Counted from the first letter of the stretch, positions 22,329 through 34,429 are shown. The stretch is DNA of 64,000 nt from Bathymodiolus brooksi (GCA_963680875.1 OY804585.1:24219686-24283685), one strand, 5' to 3'. Program-made: numbers and translations. Notes: generated by a model from the letters alone, not told the origin.

Positions 22329-24376
22329 TGTGTTACACACTACTATGACTATGTTAGATGTTTGTTGTTTGTGGTTACACATGTGTTACACACCACTATG
22401 ACTATGTTAGATGTTTGTTGTTTGTGGTTACACATGTGTTACACACCACTATGACTATGTTAGATGTTTGTTGTTTGTGGTTACACATGTGTTACACACC
22501 ACTATGACTATGTTAGATGTTTGTTGTTTGTGGTTACACATGTGTTACACACCACTATGACTTATGTTAGATGTTTGTTGTTTGTGGTTACACATGTGTT
22601 ACACACCACTATGACTATGTTAGATGTTTGTTGTTTGTGGTTACACATGTGTTACACACCACTATGACTATGTTAGATGTTTGTTGTTTGTGGTTACACA
22701 TGTGTTACACACCACTATGACTATGTTAGATGTTTGTTGTTTGTGGTTACACATGTGTTACACACCACTATGACTATGTTAGATGTTTGTTGTTTGTGGC
22801 TACACATGTGTTACACACCACTATGACTATGTTAGATGTTTGTTGTTACACATGTGTTACACACCACTATGACTATGTTAGATGTTTGTTGTTTGTGGTT
22901 ACACATGTGTTACACACCACTATGACTTATGTTAGATGTTTGTTGTTTGTGGTTACACATGTGTTACACACCACTATGACTATGTTAGATGTTTGTTGTT
23001 TGTGGTTATACATGTGTTACACACCACTATGACTATGTTAGATGTTTGTTGTTTGTGGTTACACATGTGTTACACACCACTATGACTATGTTAGATGTTT
23101 GTTGTTTGTGGTTACACATGTGTTACACACCACTATGACTATGTTAGATGTTTGTTGTTTGTGGTTACACATGTGTTACACACCACTATGACTATGTTAG
23201 ATGTTTGTTGTTTGTGGTTACACATGTGTTACACACCACTATGACTATGTTAGATGTTTGTTGTTTGTGGTTACACATGTGTTACACACCACTATGACTA
23301 TGTTAGATGTTTGTTGTTTGTGGCTACACATGTGTTACACACCACTATGACTATGTTATATGTTTGTTGTTTGTGGTTACACATGTGTTACACACCACTA
23401 TGACTATGTTAGATGTTTGTTGTTTGTGGTTACACATGTGTTACACACCACTATGACTATGTTAGATGTTTGTTGTTTGTGGTTACACATGTGTTACACA
23501 CCACTATGACTATGTTAGATGTTTGTTGTTTGTGGTTACACATGTGTTACACACCACTATGACTATGTTAGATGTTTGTTGTTTGTGGTTACACATGTGT
23601 TACACACCACTATGACTATGTTAGATGTTTGTTGTTTGTGGTTACACATGTGTTACACACCACTATGACTATGTTAGATGTTTGTTGTTTGTGGCTACAC
23701 ATGTGTTACACACCACTATGACTATGTTAGATGTTTGTTGTTTGTGGTTACACATGTGTTACACACCACTATGACTATGTTAGATGTTTGTTGTTTGTGG
23801 CTACACATGTGTTACACACCACTATGACTATGTTAGATGTTTGTTGTTTGTGGTTACACATTTGTTACACACCACTATGACTATGTTAGATGTTTGTTGT
23901 TTGTGGTTACACATGTGTTACACACCACTATGACTATGTTAGATGTTTGTTGTTTGTGGTTACACATGTGTTACACACCACTATGACTGTTTGTTGTTTG
24001 TGGTTACACATGTGTTACACACCACTATGACTATGTTAGATGTTTGTTGTTACACATGTGTTACACACCACTATGACTATGTTAGATGTTTGTTGTTTGT
24101 GGTTACACATGTGTTACACACCACTATGACTATGTTAGATGTTTGTTGTTTGTGGTTACACATGTGTTACACACCACTATGACTATGTTAGATGTTTGTT
24201 GTTTGTGGCTACACATGTGTTACACACCACTATGACTATGTTAGATGTTTGTTGTTTGTGGTTACACATGTGTTACACACCACTATGACTATGTTAGATG
24301 TTTGTTGTTTGTGGTTACACATGTGTTACACACCACTATGACTATGTTAGATGTTTGTTGTTTGTGGCTACACATG
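22329..24376. repeat. 53-bp satellite, about 38 units, in intron 1
   Basis: Unit: ATGACTATGTTAGATGTTTG, TTGTTTGTGGTTACACATGT, GTTACACACCACT. Each unit has the palindrome ACACATGTGT. Variants are few: GGTTAC/GGCTAC, a few units shortened by 9-14 bases, and two with one extra T. The high identity suggests recent growth or homogenisation. Confidence 0.97.
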
Positions 24377-25224
24377 AGAAAACCATGCATTTGTTAGATG
24401 TGGGTTGTGGATTATTGCTGTTTATAGTCAATTTCAGAAAATTTTCAGCTATTTTGTAGCTTCTAGACTTAAATGTTGGAGAGCACTGACAGATATGTCA
24501 AGCTGACAAGTAAAAGCGGGTGTAGGTTCCTGGGAATTTTAACATTTGATATGGGTATTCCAGCTCCAATACTGGACAATGGCATTGGGCTTGTAGTCTG
24601 AAGTCAATGCAATGACCTTAACCACTATAAGCCACTCATGTCCCCTCATCTCACAATGGTACAGTATGTTAAAATACAGGTATAATAATGCTACCAATGA
24701 TTTCTGAAAATGTATACATGTATTTGATTGCATTAATAAACTGTTGAAAGTTTCTGAATACTTTTGTTGACTGCCTGTAGAACAATAGATCACATTAACT
24801 TCTATTTAATCTTAATCAAGTTAATGGCGATTTTGGAAAATGTTTCACAGCAATCCTTTTGTCACTCGATGAACATGATGAATACAAGAATGTATTTAGG
24901 TAAGTTCAAAATGTCATTCATCAGAAACTACAATTATCCAATACATATCTATGAAGGATTTTTGTAATACAATAGGTTAGGAGAATATCACTGTACATGG
25001 TCGGTAATGTTTATTATTGATTTCTGTTGATGACAAGTCTTTGTCAATTAGATGTATTAAACATTGTTATTTATATATGATATTAATGTCTAGGGGACCA
25101 TGTTATTGTCTTATCATTAATTCTTCATCACATTTATATTCTGTGACAAAATTTAGTATAGTAATATCTACATGATGTATGGAAGGAGAATTTATATGTT
25201 GGGTTTTATATTAATTTGGTACAT
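24377..25224. other. Noncoding, nothing recognised
   Basis: AT-rich intron sequence. Confidence 0.5.
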
Positions 25225-25410
25225 TCAGGTATATTTTGTACAATGCACATCTGTATTAATACAAATCATTGTCTATAAAGGGCAGTTTCATATTCTCCAT
25301 TTAATGAATAGTACATATATTTTGAATCTGCATATAAAATGAAAATGCTCATAAAGGGCACATTTTCAGGTTCCATTTAGTGCCTTTTATATACAGGTCT
25401 GACTGTTTAA
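25225..25410. mobile_element. Dispersed element (AAAGGGCA type)
   Basis: TCTATAAAGGGCAGTTTCAT, TTTAATGAATAGTACATATA and TTTTATATACAGGTCTGACT parallel the copy at 47950-48115. Confidence 0.65.
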
Positions 25411-25507
25411 CAACATCTCATTTCTTTCATTTTCAGAGATGCTAGATACATTGTGCTATGTTTCTATGTCTCGGGGAGTAAAGTAAATGTGACTCACACA
25501 AAAAAAT

Positions 25508-25670
25508 AGTCAAATCCGTCTTAAGTGACCTAACGAGGGAACAGTGAAATAGGGTCGCATAAGACAGGTGGTCGCTTTATACAGGTTTAATTAATATGAA
25601 ATGTAATGTGAAGGAAATAAAAGATAAGATCACATACTTTAGGTTAAATTGCTTAATAGAGGTTTGACTG
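25508..25670. mobile_element. Inverted-repeat element whose right end seeds the following satellite
   Basis: Left end TAGTCAAATCCGTCTTAAGT; right end CTTAATAGAGGTTTGACTG followed by TA. The next 700 bases repeat that right end. Confidence 0.65.
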
Positions 25671-26388
25671 TAACTTAATAGAGGTGGTCACTAAAGGCGG
25701 TTTGACTAACTTAATAGAGGTGGTCACTAAAGCAGGTTTTACTGTAACTTAATAGAGGTGGTCACTAAAGCAGGTTTTACTGTAACCAAATAGAGGTGGT
25801 CACTAAAGCAGGTTTTACTGTAACTTAATAGAGGTGGTCACTAAAGCAGGTTTGACTAACTTAATAGAGGTGGTCACTAAAGCAGGTTTGACTGTAACTT
25901 AATAGAGGTGGTCACTAAAGCAGGTTTTACTGTAACTTAATAGAGGTGGTCACTAAAGCAGGTTTGACTGTAACTTAATAGAGGTGGTCACTAAAGCAGG
26001 TTTGACTGTAACTTAATAGAGGTGGTCACTAAAGCAGGTTTGACTAACTTAATAGAGGTGGTCACTAAAGCAGGTTTGACTAGCTTAATAGAGGTGGTCA
26101 CTAAAGCAGGTTTTACTGTAGCTTAATAGAGGTGGTCACTAAAGCAGGTTTGACTGTAACTTAATAGAGGTGGTCACTAAAGCAGGTTTGACTGTAACTT
26201 AATAGAGGTGGTCACTAAAGCAGGTTTGACTGTAACTTAATAGAGATGGTCACTAAAGCAGGTTTGACTGTAACTTAATAGAGGTGGCCACTAAAGCAGG
26301 TTTGACTGTAGCTTAATAGAGGTGGTCACTAAAGCAGGGTTGACTGTAGCTTAATAGAGGTGGTCACTAATGCAGGTTTGACTGTAAT
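25671..26388. repeat. 38-bp satellite, about 19 units, ending just before exon 2
   Basis: Unit ACTTAATAGAGGTGGTCACT then AAAGCAGGTTTGACTGTA. Some units lack GTA- or TGTA-like bases (35 bp). The last unit ends about 45 bases before the exon 2 acceptor. Confidence 0.95.
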
Positions 26389-26432
26389 CTTAAATTAAAA
26401 ATAATATATATATTATTGATTTGTACTTTCAG

Positions 26433-26518
26433 GTTGAAAGAGAAATAGCCATAATGAAATTGATAGAACATCCACATGTACTGGGACTATTTGATGTCTA
26501 CGAAAACAAAAAATACTT
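26433..26518 (+). CDS. BRSK: BRSK exon 2: alpha-C helix and beta strands 4-5
   Basis: Encodes residues 33-60 and two bases of Leu61: [18 protein letters not shown] then [10 protein letters not shown]. Glu36 (in VEREI) is the likely alpha-C glutamate that pairs with Lys18. Acceptor TACTTTCAG. The donor is TACTT|GTAGGT; reading on would give an immediate TAG stop, and only this donor joins to the G that opens exon 3 to make KYLYLVLEH. Vertebrate BRSK has K and H where this protein has G and F in VLGLFDVY. The acceptor lies about 45 bases downstream of the last unit of a 38-bp satellite. Confidence 0.95.
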
Positions 26519-26579
26519 GTAGGTTTATTTATAGATTACGAGAACGAGATAGATGCAGGGAAACATAGCTAAATGAACC

Positions 26580-26935
26580 TTGAATAGACAGAAATCCTTT
26601 ACAGCAGTCACCCTCTTAATTAACCCATGGCCACCCTACTGAAGATTACCCCTCCTATCAGGCCAGGTTTCAGATGCATAGAGATGATAGAATACTACTA
26701 GATTTACGTAGTCCCTCTCTTAAATGGCCACTCCTACCAATGACCTCTCCTCTTATCAGGCCAGGTTTCAGATGCACAGAGATAATGAAATACTGTTGCC
26801 CATGCCCTCAAGAGAGGCCATCCCTCTTATTCATTGCAGAATGGGTTGCCTGAATAACATAAATATTGTTGAAACACCATAACCCTAACCATCAAGGGCG
26901 TTAAACACCATAGCCCTAACCCTCAAGTGTGTAAA
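26580..26935. mobile_element. Relics: TAGTCCC element and SINE family 1 tails
   Basis: GTAGTCCCTCTCTTAAATGG, two CTTATCAGGCCAGGTTTCAG copies and a GAATAACATAAATATTGTTG fragment with two CCATAACCCTAACC-like tails. Confidence 0.6.
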
Positions 26936-27184
26936 GATGAAACATGTTTCACTGTTTCATAGAATATTTCTTCTTTGAAAAATAATTAACTGAATACTGA
27001 TTTGACATGTTGTTTTGTTTATGACACAAAAGACATTGTTATGCTGATGTTTGTCCTTGGTACTGTAATACTATTAAGTATTGTCAGCATCAATCTTTGG
27101 ATTAGTGACTATATAACCTTGATAGTCGTACAACCAAATCTAATGCTCTGATTTATTACCATGTTGTCTGCTTCATTCAAGATT
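26936..27184. other. Noncoding, nothing recognised
   Basis: No structure seen. Confidence 0.5.
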
Positions 27185-27450
27185 GGGGCCGTTGTGATCG
27201 TATGGTACATTGTAGTTGGATTTACAACTACCTGTGCATTCTGTGGCTATCACCACTAAAGTTGTGAGTTCAAATTCCTCTCATGGCGAGGTTTACTCGA
27301 TAAAACATTATGTGATAAAGTTTGTCAGTGACTAGCAGCAGGTCTGTGGTTTTCTCTGAGGATTCTTGTTTCCTCCACTAATAAAAATGATCGGCACGAT
27401 ATAACTGAAAATTTTTGAAAGTGGCATTAAACACCATAACCCTAACCCTC
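27185..27450 (+). mobile_element. SINE family 1 copy
   Basis: From GGGGCCGTTGTGATCGTATG to CACCATAACCCTAACCC, with TCATTCAA on both sides. Confidence 0.9.
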
Positions 27451-28543
27451 ATTCAAAATTTAGCTTAACAGTCTTCATTTGCATCATTTGAAACTGTTTG
27501 ACTCTAAATAAATAAAATTAAATTTAAAAGTGTGTATATTACATTGTATCTAAATATAGAATAAATATTCATTGTTGGGAAGAAAAACAATAAAACCACT
27601 CATTGTACATCCATGTCGAATGAGCCATGCATGCATAAATAAGATTAACCTTTTAATGGTGTAAAACTCACTAAACAACAGTGTCAGTGATATACGCTTG
27701 GCTAGCTTTCATTTTCTTTGGTTTCACCCGATCGATCGGGGCCTGAACTCTTCCGCACTAACCATTTTATAACTCTGATGCAGTTAAAATTTGTGAACAT
27801 GTCTGCAATCAAGACATAGAAATATAGTTTTGGAAGCATGTCTTCATTTTAAGAGTGCACATATCATATGAACAGTAACTGTAATTATTTACAACGATAT
27901 CATTTGAAATTTTAGAAAAGAAAATGGGTGCAAATCTGTATCTCTTGATGATAAAAGAAATGTATTAAAAATTTTCTGATGTTGATTGAAAGATCATTTT
28001 ATGACTGTGGTTTTGATGAGAACATGAAACATTCTTATATTTACTACAATAAAATCCAATGACCCTAATCTTTTTTTCTCTCTCGAAAAATTGTAGACAA
28101 AAGATTTGAAGAGTAATAATCTGTTAATATTAAGATCTGTGTTACTTCCTTAAGTCTGTTCTCCAGGGACGACTACACAGCCACAGACAATAGTATCTGT
28201 AATCTTAATATCTATAGTCAAATCAGAAAATCAATTCTTATATAAAATGCTTTCGTGTTTTATGATAATATTAAATAGCTAGGTTAATTTTATTATATCA
28301 TAGTAATAATACTCACCCTGGTCAGTAATTTCTATGAATGGAACAAATATTGATTATGACATTGTTTCTGGATGACAATAAAGATAGGACCTTCTCAGTG
28401 TGCTATATTTTCTCGGTTATAGATGGTTGAATTCAACCATTAAAGACTAAGAAGTTTAAACAATAATTTTCCCATTTATAGTGTGTTTAACCAGTTGGTT
28501 AAATGTTTGTAATATTTTTTAATCACCCTGGTGGTTAAATTTC
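27451..28543. other. Noncoding, nothing recognised
   Basis: AT-rich intron sequence; CCCGATCGATCGGG at 27727-27740 is a perfect 14-bp palindrome. Confidence 0.5.
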
Positions 28544-28738
28544 CAGGGGCGGATCCAGGATTTCAAGTTAGGGGGGGCACATTTAAAAAAATTGCGCCGA
28601 GCGGAGGGAGGTGTGAACATTTTTGGGGTATTTCGTATGAAAAATAACGATTTTATGCCAAAAAATCATATTTTTTCCAATTTAAGGGGGGCGCACCCCC
28701 CCACCCCCGCCCCCCCCCCCCCCCCCTGGATCCGCCCT
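28544..28738. mobile_element. CAGGGGCGGATCC inverted-repeat element
   Basis: Left CAGGGGCGGATCCAGGATTT, right CCTGGATCCGCCCT, with G-rich and C-rich runs inside each end. Interior ATTGCGCCGAGCGGAGGGAG is shared with the copy at 34238. Confidence 0.88.
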
Positions 28739-29411
28739 AATTGCTGTACGAGAATTCCAACCAATTTCATTTCGACTGTCATTAACGATGGAAATTAACA
28801 ACTTAAATATGTTTGATGTTTTTGATCATAGGAGAAACAGATTCTCCTTCCTCTACCAGTGCATTACAATCTTTCTCCACTCTCGATAGTTAAATTTTCA
28901 AATTCTCGACTGGAGAAATACATTGTGTATGGTAATCCACTGTTAGCAGCCAGAGAATCTCTATTTACATACTTAAAACATATATATTCTGAGTAGAAAT
29001 GTTGTGTTTTTTACTTTCCAATCCAGCACTGAGCAGCAATATAACATAAAACTCAAGATACAAGTCGTTATCATGACTTACCATTGAGTTACTTCTGCAA
29101 AATATTGTCCTGAATCAGTGAATGGAATTATTTTATTACCCTGCCCGCATAGCAGACATTATAAACAGGAATCACTTTCCATCCATCTTCTTGTCCTTGA
29201 CATTGGATCACTCTTGTTGATCACAAATCCTCTTTATAGATATATATATAATTGATGGAGTCTTAACAAACTTGACCACATTCTTTCTCATACTCTTAAT
29301 CCAAGGACACAAATGACTTATATAAGGTCCTTGCTTAATTGTACATGTACCATAAGACTATTGTGTGTATATATTTTATTTTGCTCTATATTTCTTTCTT
29401 TTTTATCAATG
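28739..29411. other. Noncoding, nothing recognised
   Basis: AT-rich intron sequence. Confidence 0.5.
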
Positions 29412-29581
29412 TACAGTAGTCCCACTTATAAGGCCTACCCTTCTGTAATGAAAAGGTGTCCTTATAAGAAGGGTGAACTCTCTTTAGGGGGAATATTTAC
29501 TGTCTCAGTGAATCTGAAATCATAGCTGGTAAGAGGGGTGGCATTCAGTGGGAGGGGCCTTAGAAGAGAGGGACTACTGTT
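29412..29581. mobile_element. Inverted-repeat element, CAGTAGTCCC family
   Basis: TACAGTAGTCCCACTTATAA at the left mirrors AGAAGAGAGGGACTACTGTT at the right. The best-preserved ends of this family in the window. Confidence 0.88.
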
Positions 29582-29872
29582 ATTTCATTGTCATTGGGGG
29601 AAGAACAAGACATATCTTTTACAAAGAACTCGCAAGTTTTATTTCTACTCAAGCAAGTTGGTTGAAATTGAATTCAACCTTATTAAGCCATTCTGTAGAT
29701 TAATATTATTGGATTATTACTCAATAGATACATGAATATTGTCCCAAGTAGAATATTATATTGCACAAGCTTGCTAGTGGAATTAAAATTCTTTGAGGGA
29801 GGGACAATATTCATTAATATATTTGTTCAATAACCCTTTTATTGTAAAGCAGAATTTCAAATACTACATCGG

Positions 29873-30570
29873 AGGTGTAATGATTAGCATGCTCACCTTG
29901 TGTGTGCTAGAACGTAGTCCTGTTCAGTGCACATCAAAGACTATAAAATTGATATTTGTTGCTTTTCTGCTAAATTGATATTTGTTGCTTCTCTGCAAGG
30001 CATGCAGCATCAGGGAGTCAGAGCATAGACTGGTCAATCAGGATAATGTGTCCTACATGTCTGCCAGCAGACTGTTGCTACAGCAAGTTAGCACTCCAAC
30101 TTAACTTGATGGTCTATGTGTCCTACATGTCTGCCAGCAGACTGTTGTTACAGCGAGTTAGCACTCCAACTTAGGGACGGACCATTTAACTTCCAGGGGG
30201 GGGGGGGTATGGGTTTTTTTTTAAAAAAATATTCTGATTCCCAATGTTGCTGAAAAAAATATTCTGATTTTGGTGGAGGAAAAAAAGAATAATCTGATTT
30301 AGAGTTTTTGTCATATAACCTAATGTTAAATTCTGGAGAAAAAAATTCGCGCTTTGCGAGACAAAAAAAAAAAATATTCTGACTTACATGTTGTCCGAAA
30401 AAAAAAATTCTGAACGAAACAAAAAACCATAACCCCCCTGCAAGTTAAATGGTCTTTCCCTTAACGTGATAGTCTTAATACAAAGCAGATATCATCATCA
30501 TCTCATCTAAATGTAGCTTGTTCTTGCCATGATACAGCTGGAAACTTGCTTACTTGGCATTGAATAACAA
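29873..30570 (+). mobile_element. SINE family 2 copy, split by a later insertion
   Basis: Head GGAGGTGTAATGATTAGCAT, body GTGTCCTACATGTCTGCCAG (a 71-bp stretch duplicated), then interrupted at 30174-30460; resumes at ACGTGATAGTCTTAATACAA and ends GATACAGCTGGAAACTTGCT with TTGGCATTGAATAACAA. Confidence 0.88.
30174..30460. mobile_element. Nested inverted-repeat element, GACCATTTAACTT ends, TTA target duplication
   Basis: Left GGGACGGACCATTTAACTTC, right GTTAAATGGTCTTTCCC; TTA flanks both sides (30171-30173, 30461-30463). The intact SINE sequence CCAACTTAACTTGAT in the adjacent duplicate confirms the empty-site arrangement. Interior is made of AAAAAAATATTCTGA repeats. Confidence 0.88.
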
Positions 30571-30810
30571 CTCACTGCTATACCAGTATTATTTCTATTA
30601 ATAACACATTTTAATACAACATCAGATTATAGCATCACTTTTGATTGATTGGCACTTTATGGTAGATTCAAGGCAGTAAAATACATGATTTACCTGTTCA
30701 AATGTTTTGTTTAATCACATTCTTTATCACATAGGAAATATTCAAATATACATGTAGTTTGTTATATGTTACCAAAAATGATTATCTAGAATAGAACAAC
30801 AAACTTTAAA
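30571..30810. other. Noncoding, nothing recognised
   Basis: No structure seen. Confidence 0.5.
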
Positions 30811-30869
30811 CTTTTAAACATTCTCAAATCAAAATATATTTAATATCTGATAGTTACACAACAATAAGA

Positions 30870-31150
30870 GGGGCCATGATAGTCGTGATCGTATGGTAGT
30901 TGAATTTACAACTACCTGTGCAATCAGTGCCAATCGCCATAAAGTTGTGAGTTCGACCCCGTTCATGGGGAGGTGTACTCGATATAACATTATGCGATAA
31001 AGTTTGTCAGTGACTTGTGACAAGTCAGTGGTTTTCTCTGGGTACTCCGGTTTCCTCCACCAATAAAAACTGACCGGCACGATATAACTGAAATATTGTT
31101 GAAAGTGGTGTTAAATACCATAAACCATCAAACCAACCACCACCCCTATT
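30870..31150 (+). mobile_element. SINE family 1 copy between 59-bp direct repeats
   Basis: Runs from GGGGCCATGATAGTCGTGAT to CCATAAACCATCAAACC. The flanks 30811-30869 and 31151-31209 are near-identical 59-base direct repeats (AATCAAAATATATTTAA, ATCTGATAGTTACACAACAA). Confidence 0.9.
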
Positions 31151-31544
31151 CTTTTAAGCAGTCTCCAATCAAAATATATTTAACATCTGATAGTTACACA
31201 ACAATAAGATTTAGTTGAATGACAATGCTAAGCCTTCGTTTTTATATTGATTTAGAAAGTTTCCTGATAATATTTATACAGCAGATCGATAAATACATGC
31301 AAATTCAATTTTATTGTTAAATAAATTTCATTCAATTATTAAATATCCAGAAGAATTTCATTGAAAATTCAATTTGGTAATTGCAAGTACTGTTATGAAT
31401 TTTGATTGGTCCAGAAAATAATGTTGAGTATTTATTGCAAATTTTGTATTGATGACATGAATCTTCTTATAAATGAGGAAATAATTGAAAGCTATATAAA
31501 ATTTTAATTGAACAGAAGACAGATATTTTTTGATGTGTTTATCT

Positions 31545-31617
31545 TTAGTGGTGATAGTCACTGATTGCACAGGTAGTTGTAAATCAAACTACCATACGAT
31601 AACGACCACAAAGGCCC
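31545..31617 (-). mobile_element. SINE family 1 fragment, 5' head only
   Basis: AGTGGTGATAGTCACTGATT, GTAGTTGTAAATCAAACTAC and AACGACCACAAAGGCCCC are the reversed head. Confidence 0.8.
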
Positions 31618-33225
31618 CTCTGTAAATATATATTTAGAAACATTTAATAAGGTTTACTTAACATTTGTTGAGATCAATCATGTTATCAAATTACTGGTTT
31701 ATAACAGGTCTTATTTTTTTTCAATTATAGTTTGAGCAATATAAGTTTTTGATAGTCTACTTGGAATTTTCGGCAGTTTGTATATTTATCATGTATTCAT
31801 ACAGTAATGAAGGGTGTATTCACAGTGCATAATCTAAACATCATTCTTCACAAATATGATGTACATGGTTTAGTGCTGCTGCAGTGAATTGTATATTGTA
31901 GATATTATACATATTATTAATGTCTTTGGGGGCATTAAGTTTTACCAATGTCCATCCGTACGTATATGCCACATTTGGTTTCCACTCAAAACTTAAGTAC
32001 CCTTTAAGCAAATCATTTGAAATTATAAATAGTTCAGGGGCCATAAAAGGCAGCCCTAGTTTCATTTTAGATTTTCAAATTTTACCATTCTGGAGCTATG
32101 CCCCTCCATTTGCTGAAAAATGCAATTTCTCAGGTATCAGTTCAATAACTAAAGTTCCCATATGAAGATTTTAGCAATAATATACAGGTCAAGTTCAACT
32201 TTGGTTATTACGCCTTTTTTCTTCTATAATACAAGTGTGGACACAGAAATGTGCTATCCAAAAGGCAAGTGTGGATGTCAATATTTCATATTATTAACTT
32301 TAAAAAAAAAAAATTCATGGACACAGGGGTCTTGGATTTTTTTAATAAAAAACTAATACTGGATTGTTATTTTTGCTTAAAGTCTGGTCTTATGTTTTTA
32401 TTTCAAATTAAGATCATCATAGCCCCCCTCCCCTTCCTGCCAAGGGACATAAAATTGTATCATTAATAATAAATTAATAAATAATAAATTCAGATTTTCT
32501 ATTTAAAATAAATCTCATTTACAAAACCACTGATATTTGTTCAATTTTTAACGCTGATTTAAGCTTTAGTCGCAGCAAATTTTTATTTTTCTCTTTAAAC
32601 TGTCGAAACATAACATTTATTTAACTGTAAAATTCACAAATAAAATTCACCCCCCCCCTTTTTTTTCTTGTTTAAATCAATGATCAACAATATTCCAGAA
32701 TCCAACAAATGAATAAATATAACATAGATTTCTTTTACATGCATCTTTTTACCATGCAAAGTCAGTGTGTTTTAAATCGGTCATCTAATCAGGACGCTCA
32801 TTATTCTTATCCAAGATAAAAATACATCGCTAAAATTACCTGTGGGTGTTTCCCCACTTCAACTCGTAAATTTACATAGAAATCGGAGATATTTCGTCAT
32901 AAAACTTCACACATGGTTTTGTCTATCATATTTCTTGAAGACAAACATAACACTTTATTGCATTTATCAATATTTTATGAGTATCAACAGTTTTTTCAAC
33001 ACCGTATCTGTTTCTCGATACAGCCGCCCGATTACAGTGACCTGTGACCCACTTTAGCATGTTCTAGCAGTTTATTCTTAATAATGTTGTTTAATCATTT
33101 TCATACTGTAGCCCAGCTGGCTACTAAAATTTTGAATAAATCAGTTGCTTGACCTCAAGAAGTTTGCTTGGTCTACTAATATTGTTAGTTTAGGGAGCTC
33201 AGCTGTTAAATACACTGGTATAGTA
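31618..33225. other. Noncoding, nothing recognised
   Basis: AT-rich intron sequence with several overlapping chance open frames (31841-32466, 32842-33057). Confidence 0.5.
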
Positions 33226-33325
33226 ATATACTACTAAATTGCCCACTCAGGGGAGGCCACCCCTTATAAAGCCACTTTTTCATTGAAGAAGGAGTGGTCT
33301 TATAAGAGGGTAACTACTATATTTA
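33226..33325. mobile_element. TAGTCCC-family relic
   Basis: TACTACTAAATTGCCCACTC, GGAGGCCACCCCTTATAAAG and GGAGTGGTCTTATAAGAGGG correspond to one 47-bp unit plus the right end of 7762-9450. Confidence 0.75.
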
Positions 33326-33400
33326 TCTGAGTTATAGGAATGAATAAGGATATTTCTAAGGTAGAGAAGTGTTTAATTACCTATTGTTTCTGTACATCAG

Positions 33401-33657
33401 GGTTAGGGGTTAGGGTTTAATGTCACTTTCAACAATATTTCAACTACATAGTGGCAGTCCGTTTTATTGGTGGAGGAAACCGGAGTACCCGAAGAAAACC
33501 ACTGACATGTTGCAAGTCACTGACAAACTTTAATATATAATGTTGTATCGAGTACACCTCGCCATGAACGGGGTTCTAACTCACAACTTTAGTGGGGATA
33601 GGCACTGATTGCACAGGTAGTTGTAAATCCAACTACCATACGATCACCACCAAGACG
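33401..33657 (-). mobile_element. SINE family 1 copy between 32-bp direct repeats
   Basis: Reverse orientation: GGGTTAGGGGTTAGGGTTTA tail, then CACTTTCAACAATATTTCAA, ending ACCATACGATCACCACCAAG. Flanks 33348-33379 and 33659-33690 are direct repeats with four mismatches (GGATATTTCT, TAGAGAA, TGTTTAAT). About 20 bases separate the tail from the left flank. Confidence 0.88.
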
Positions 33658-33670
33658 TGGATATTTCTGA

Positions 33671-33862
<192 letters not shown>

Positions 33863-34139
33863 TAGCTCTAACAATCTGCTTGGAAAACAAATTGCAATTT
33901 TTTATTCTAATGGAATCGGCCATAATCTGTAACCCATAGCTAATCATTCTCCAATACTCTCCATCTCTCATTTGAAAGCAAATTATTTGTACTCGAATCT
34001 GATTGGCTCCATGGCGTTTGGAGAACATGAATTATTTGCACTATATTACATTCTGATATATGGATAGTAAACAAAAAAACATATTTTTATTTTAAAATGT
34101 TCATATTTTTTACCTGCGGTACCGACCATTTGTAATATT

Positions 34140-34190
34140 TTAGTAATGTTATGTTGATGAGAAGAGAGTGACAGAGTGTGATCAGTGATG
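34140..34190. repeat. Relative of the TGATCAC palindrome
   Basis: TTGATGAGAAGAGAGTGACA and GAGTGTGATCAGTGATG resemble one arm of 57495-57565. Confidence 0.4.
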
Positions 34191-34237
34191 TATTACTGAA
34201 TTGTATTAACTATCTGTTTTAATGGTAAAGCCCAATA

Positions 34238-34429
34238 CAGGGGCGGATCCAGGATTTCAAGTTAGGGGGGGGGGGGCGCACTTAAAAAAATTGCGCCGAG
34301 CAGAGGGAGGCACGAAAATGTTTGGGGTATTTCGTGTGAAAAATCATGGTTTCACGCCAAAAAATCTTATTTTTTCCAATTTTAGGGGGGGGGGGGGCGC
34401 CGGGTGCGCCTCCCCCTGGATCGCCCCTG
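34238..34429. mobile_element. CAGGGGCGGATCC inverted-repeat element, 5-bp target duplication
   Basis: Starts CAGGGGCGGATCCAGGATTT and ends CCTGGATCGCCCCTG, with CAATA at 34233-34237 and 34430-34434. Same family as 28544-28738. Confidence 0.9.

Noticed and set aside
22329..24376. CRISPR-like array or coding repeat (VTHVLHTTMT frames)
   Set aside because: No spacers, and frames break at unit length changes; plain satellite.
33401..33420. Interstitial telomere
   Set aside because: The TTAGGG-like bases are the reversed tail of a SINE, only two to three units long.
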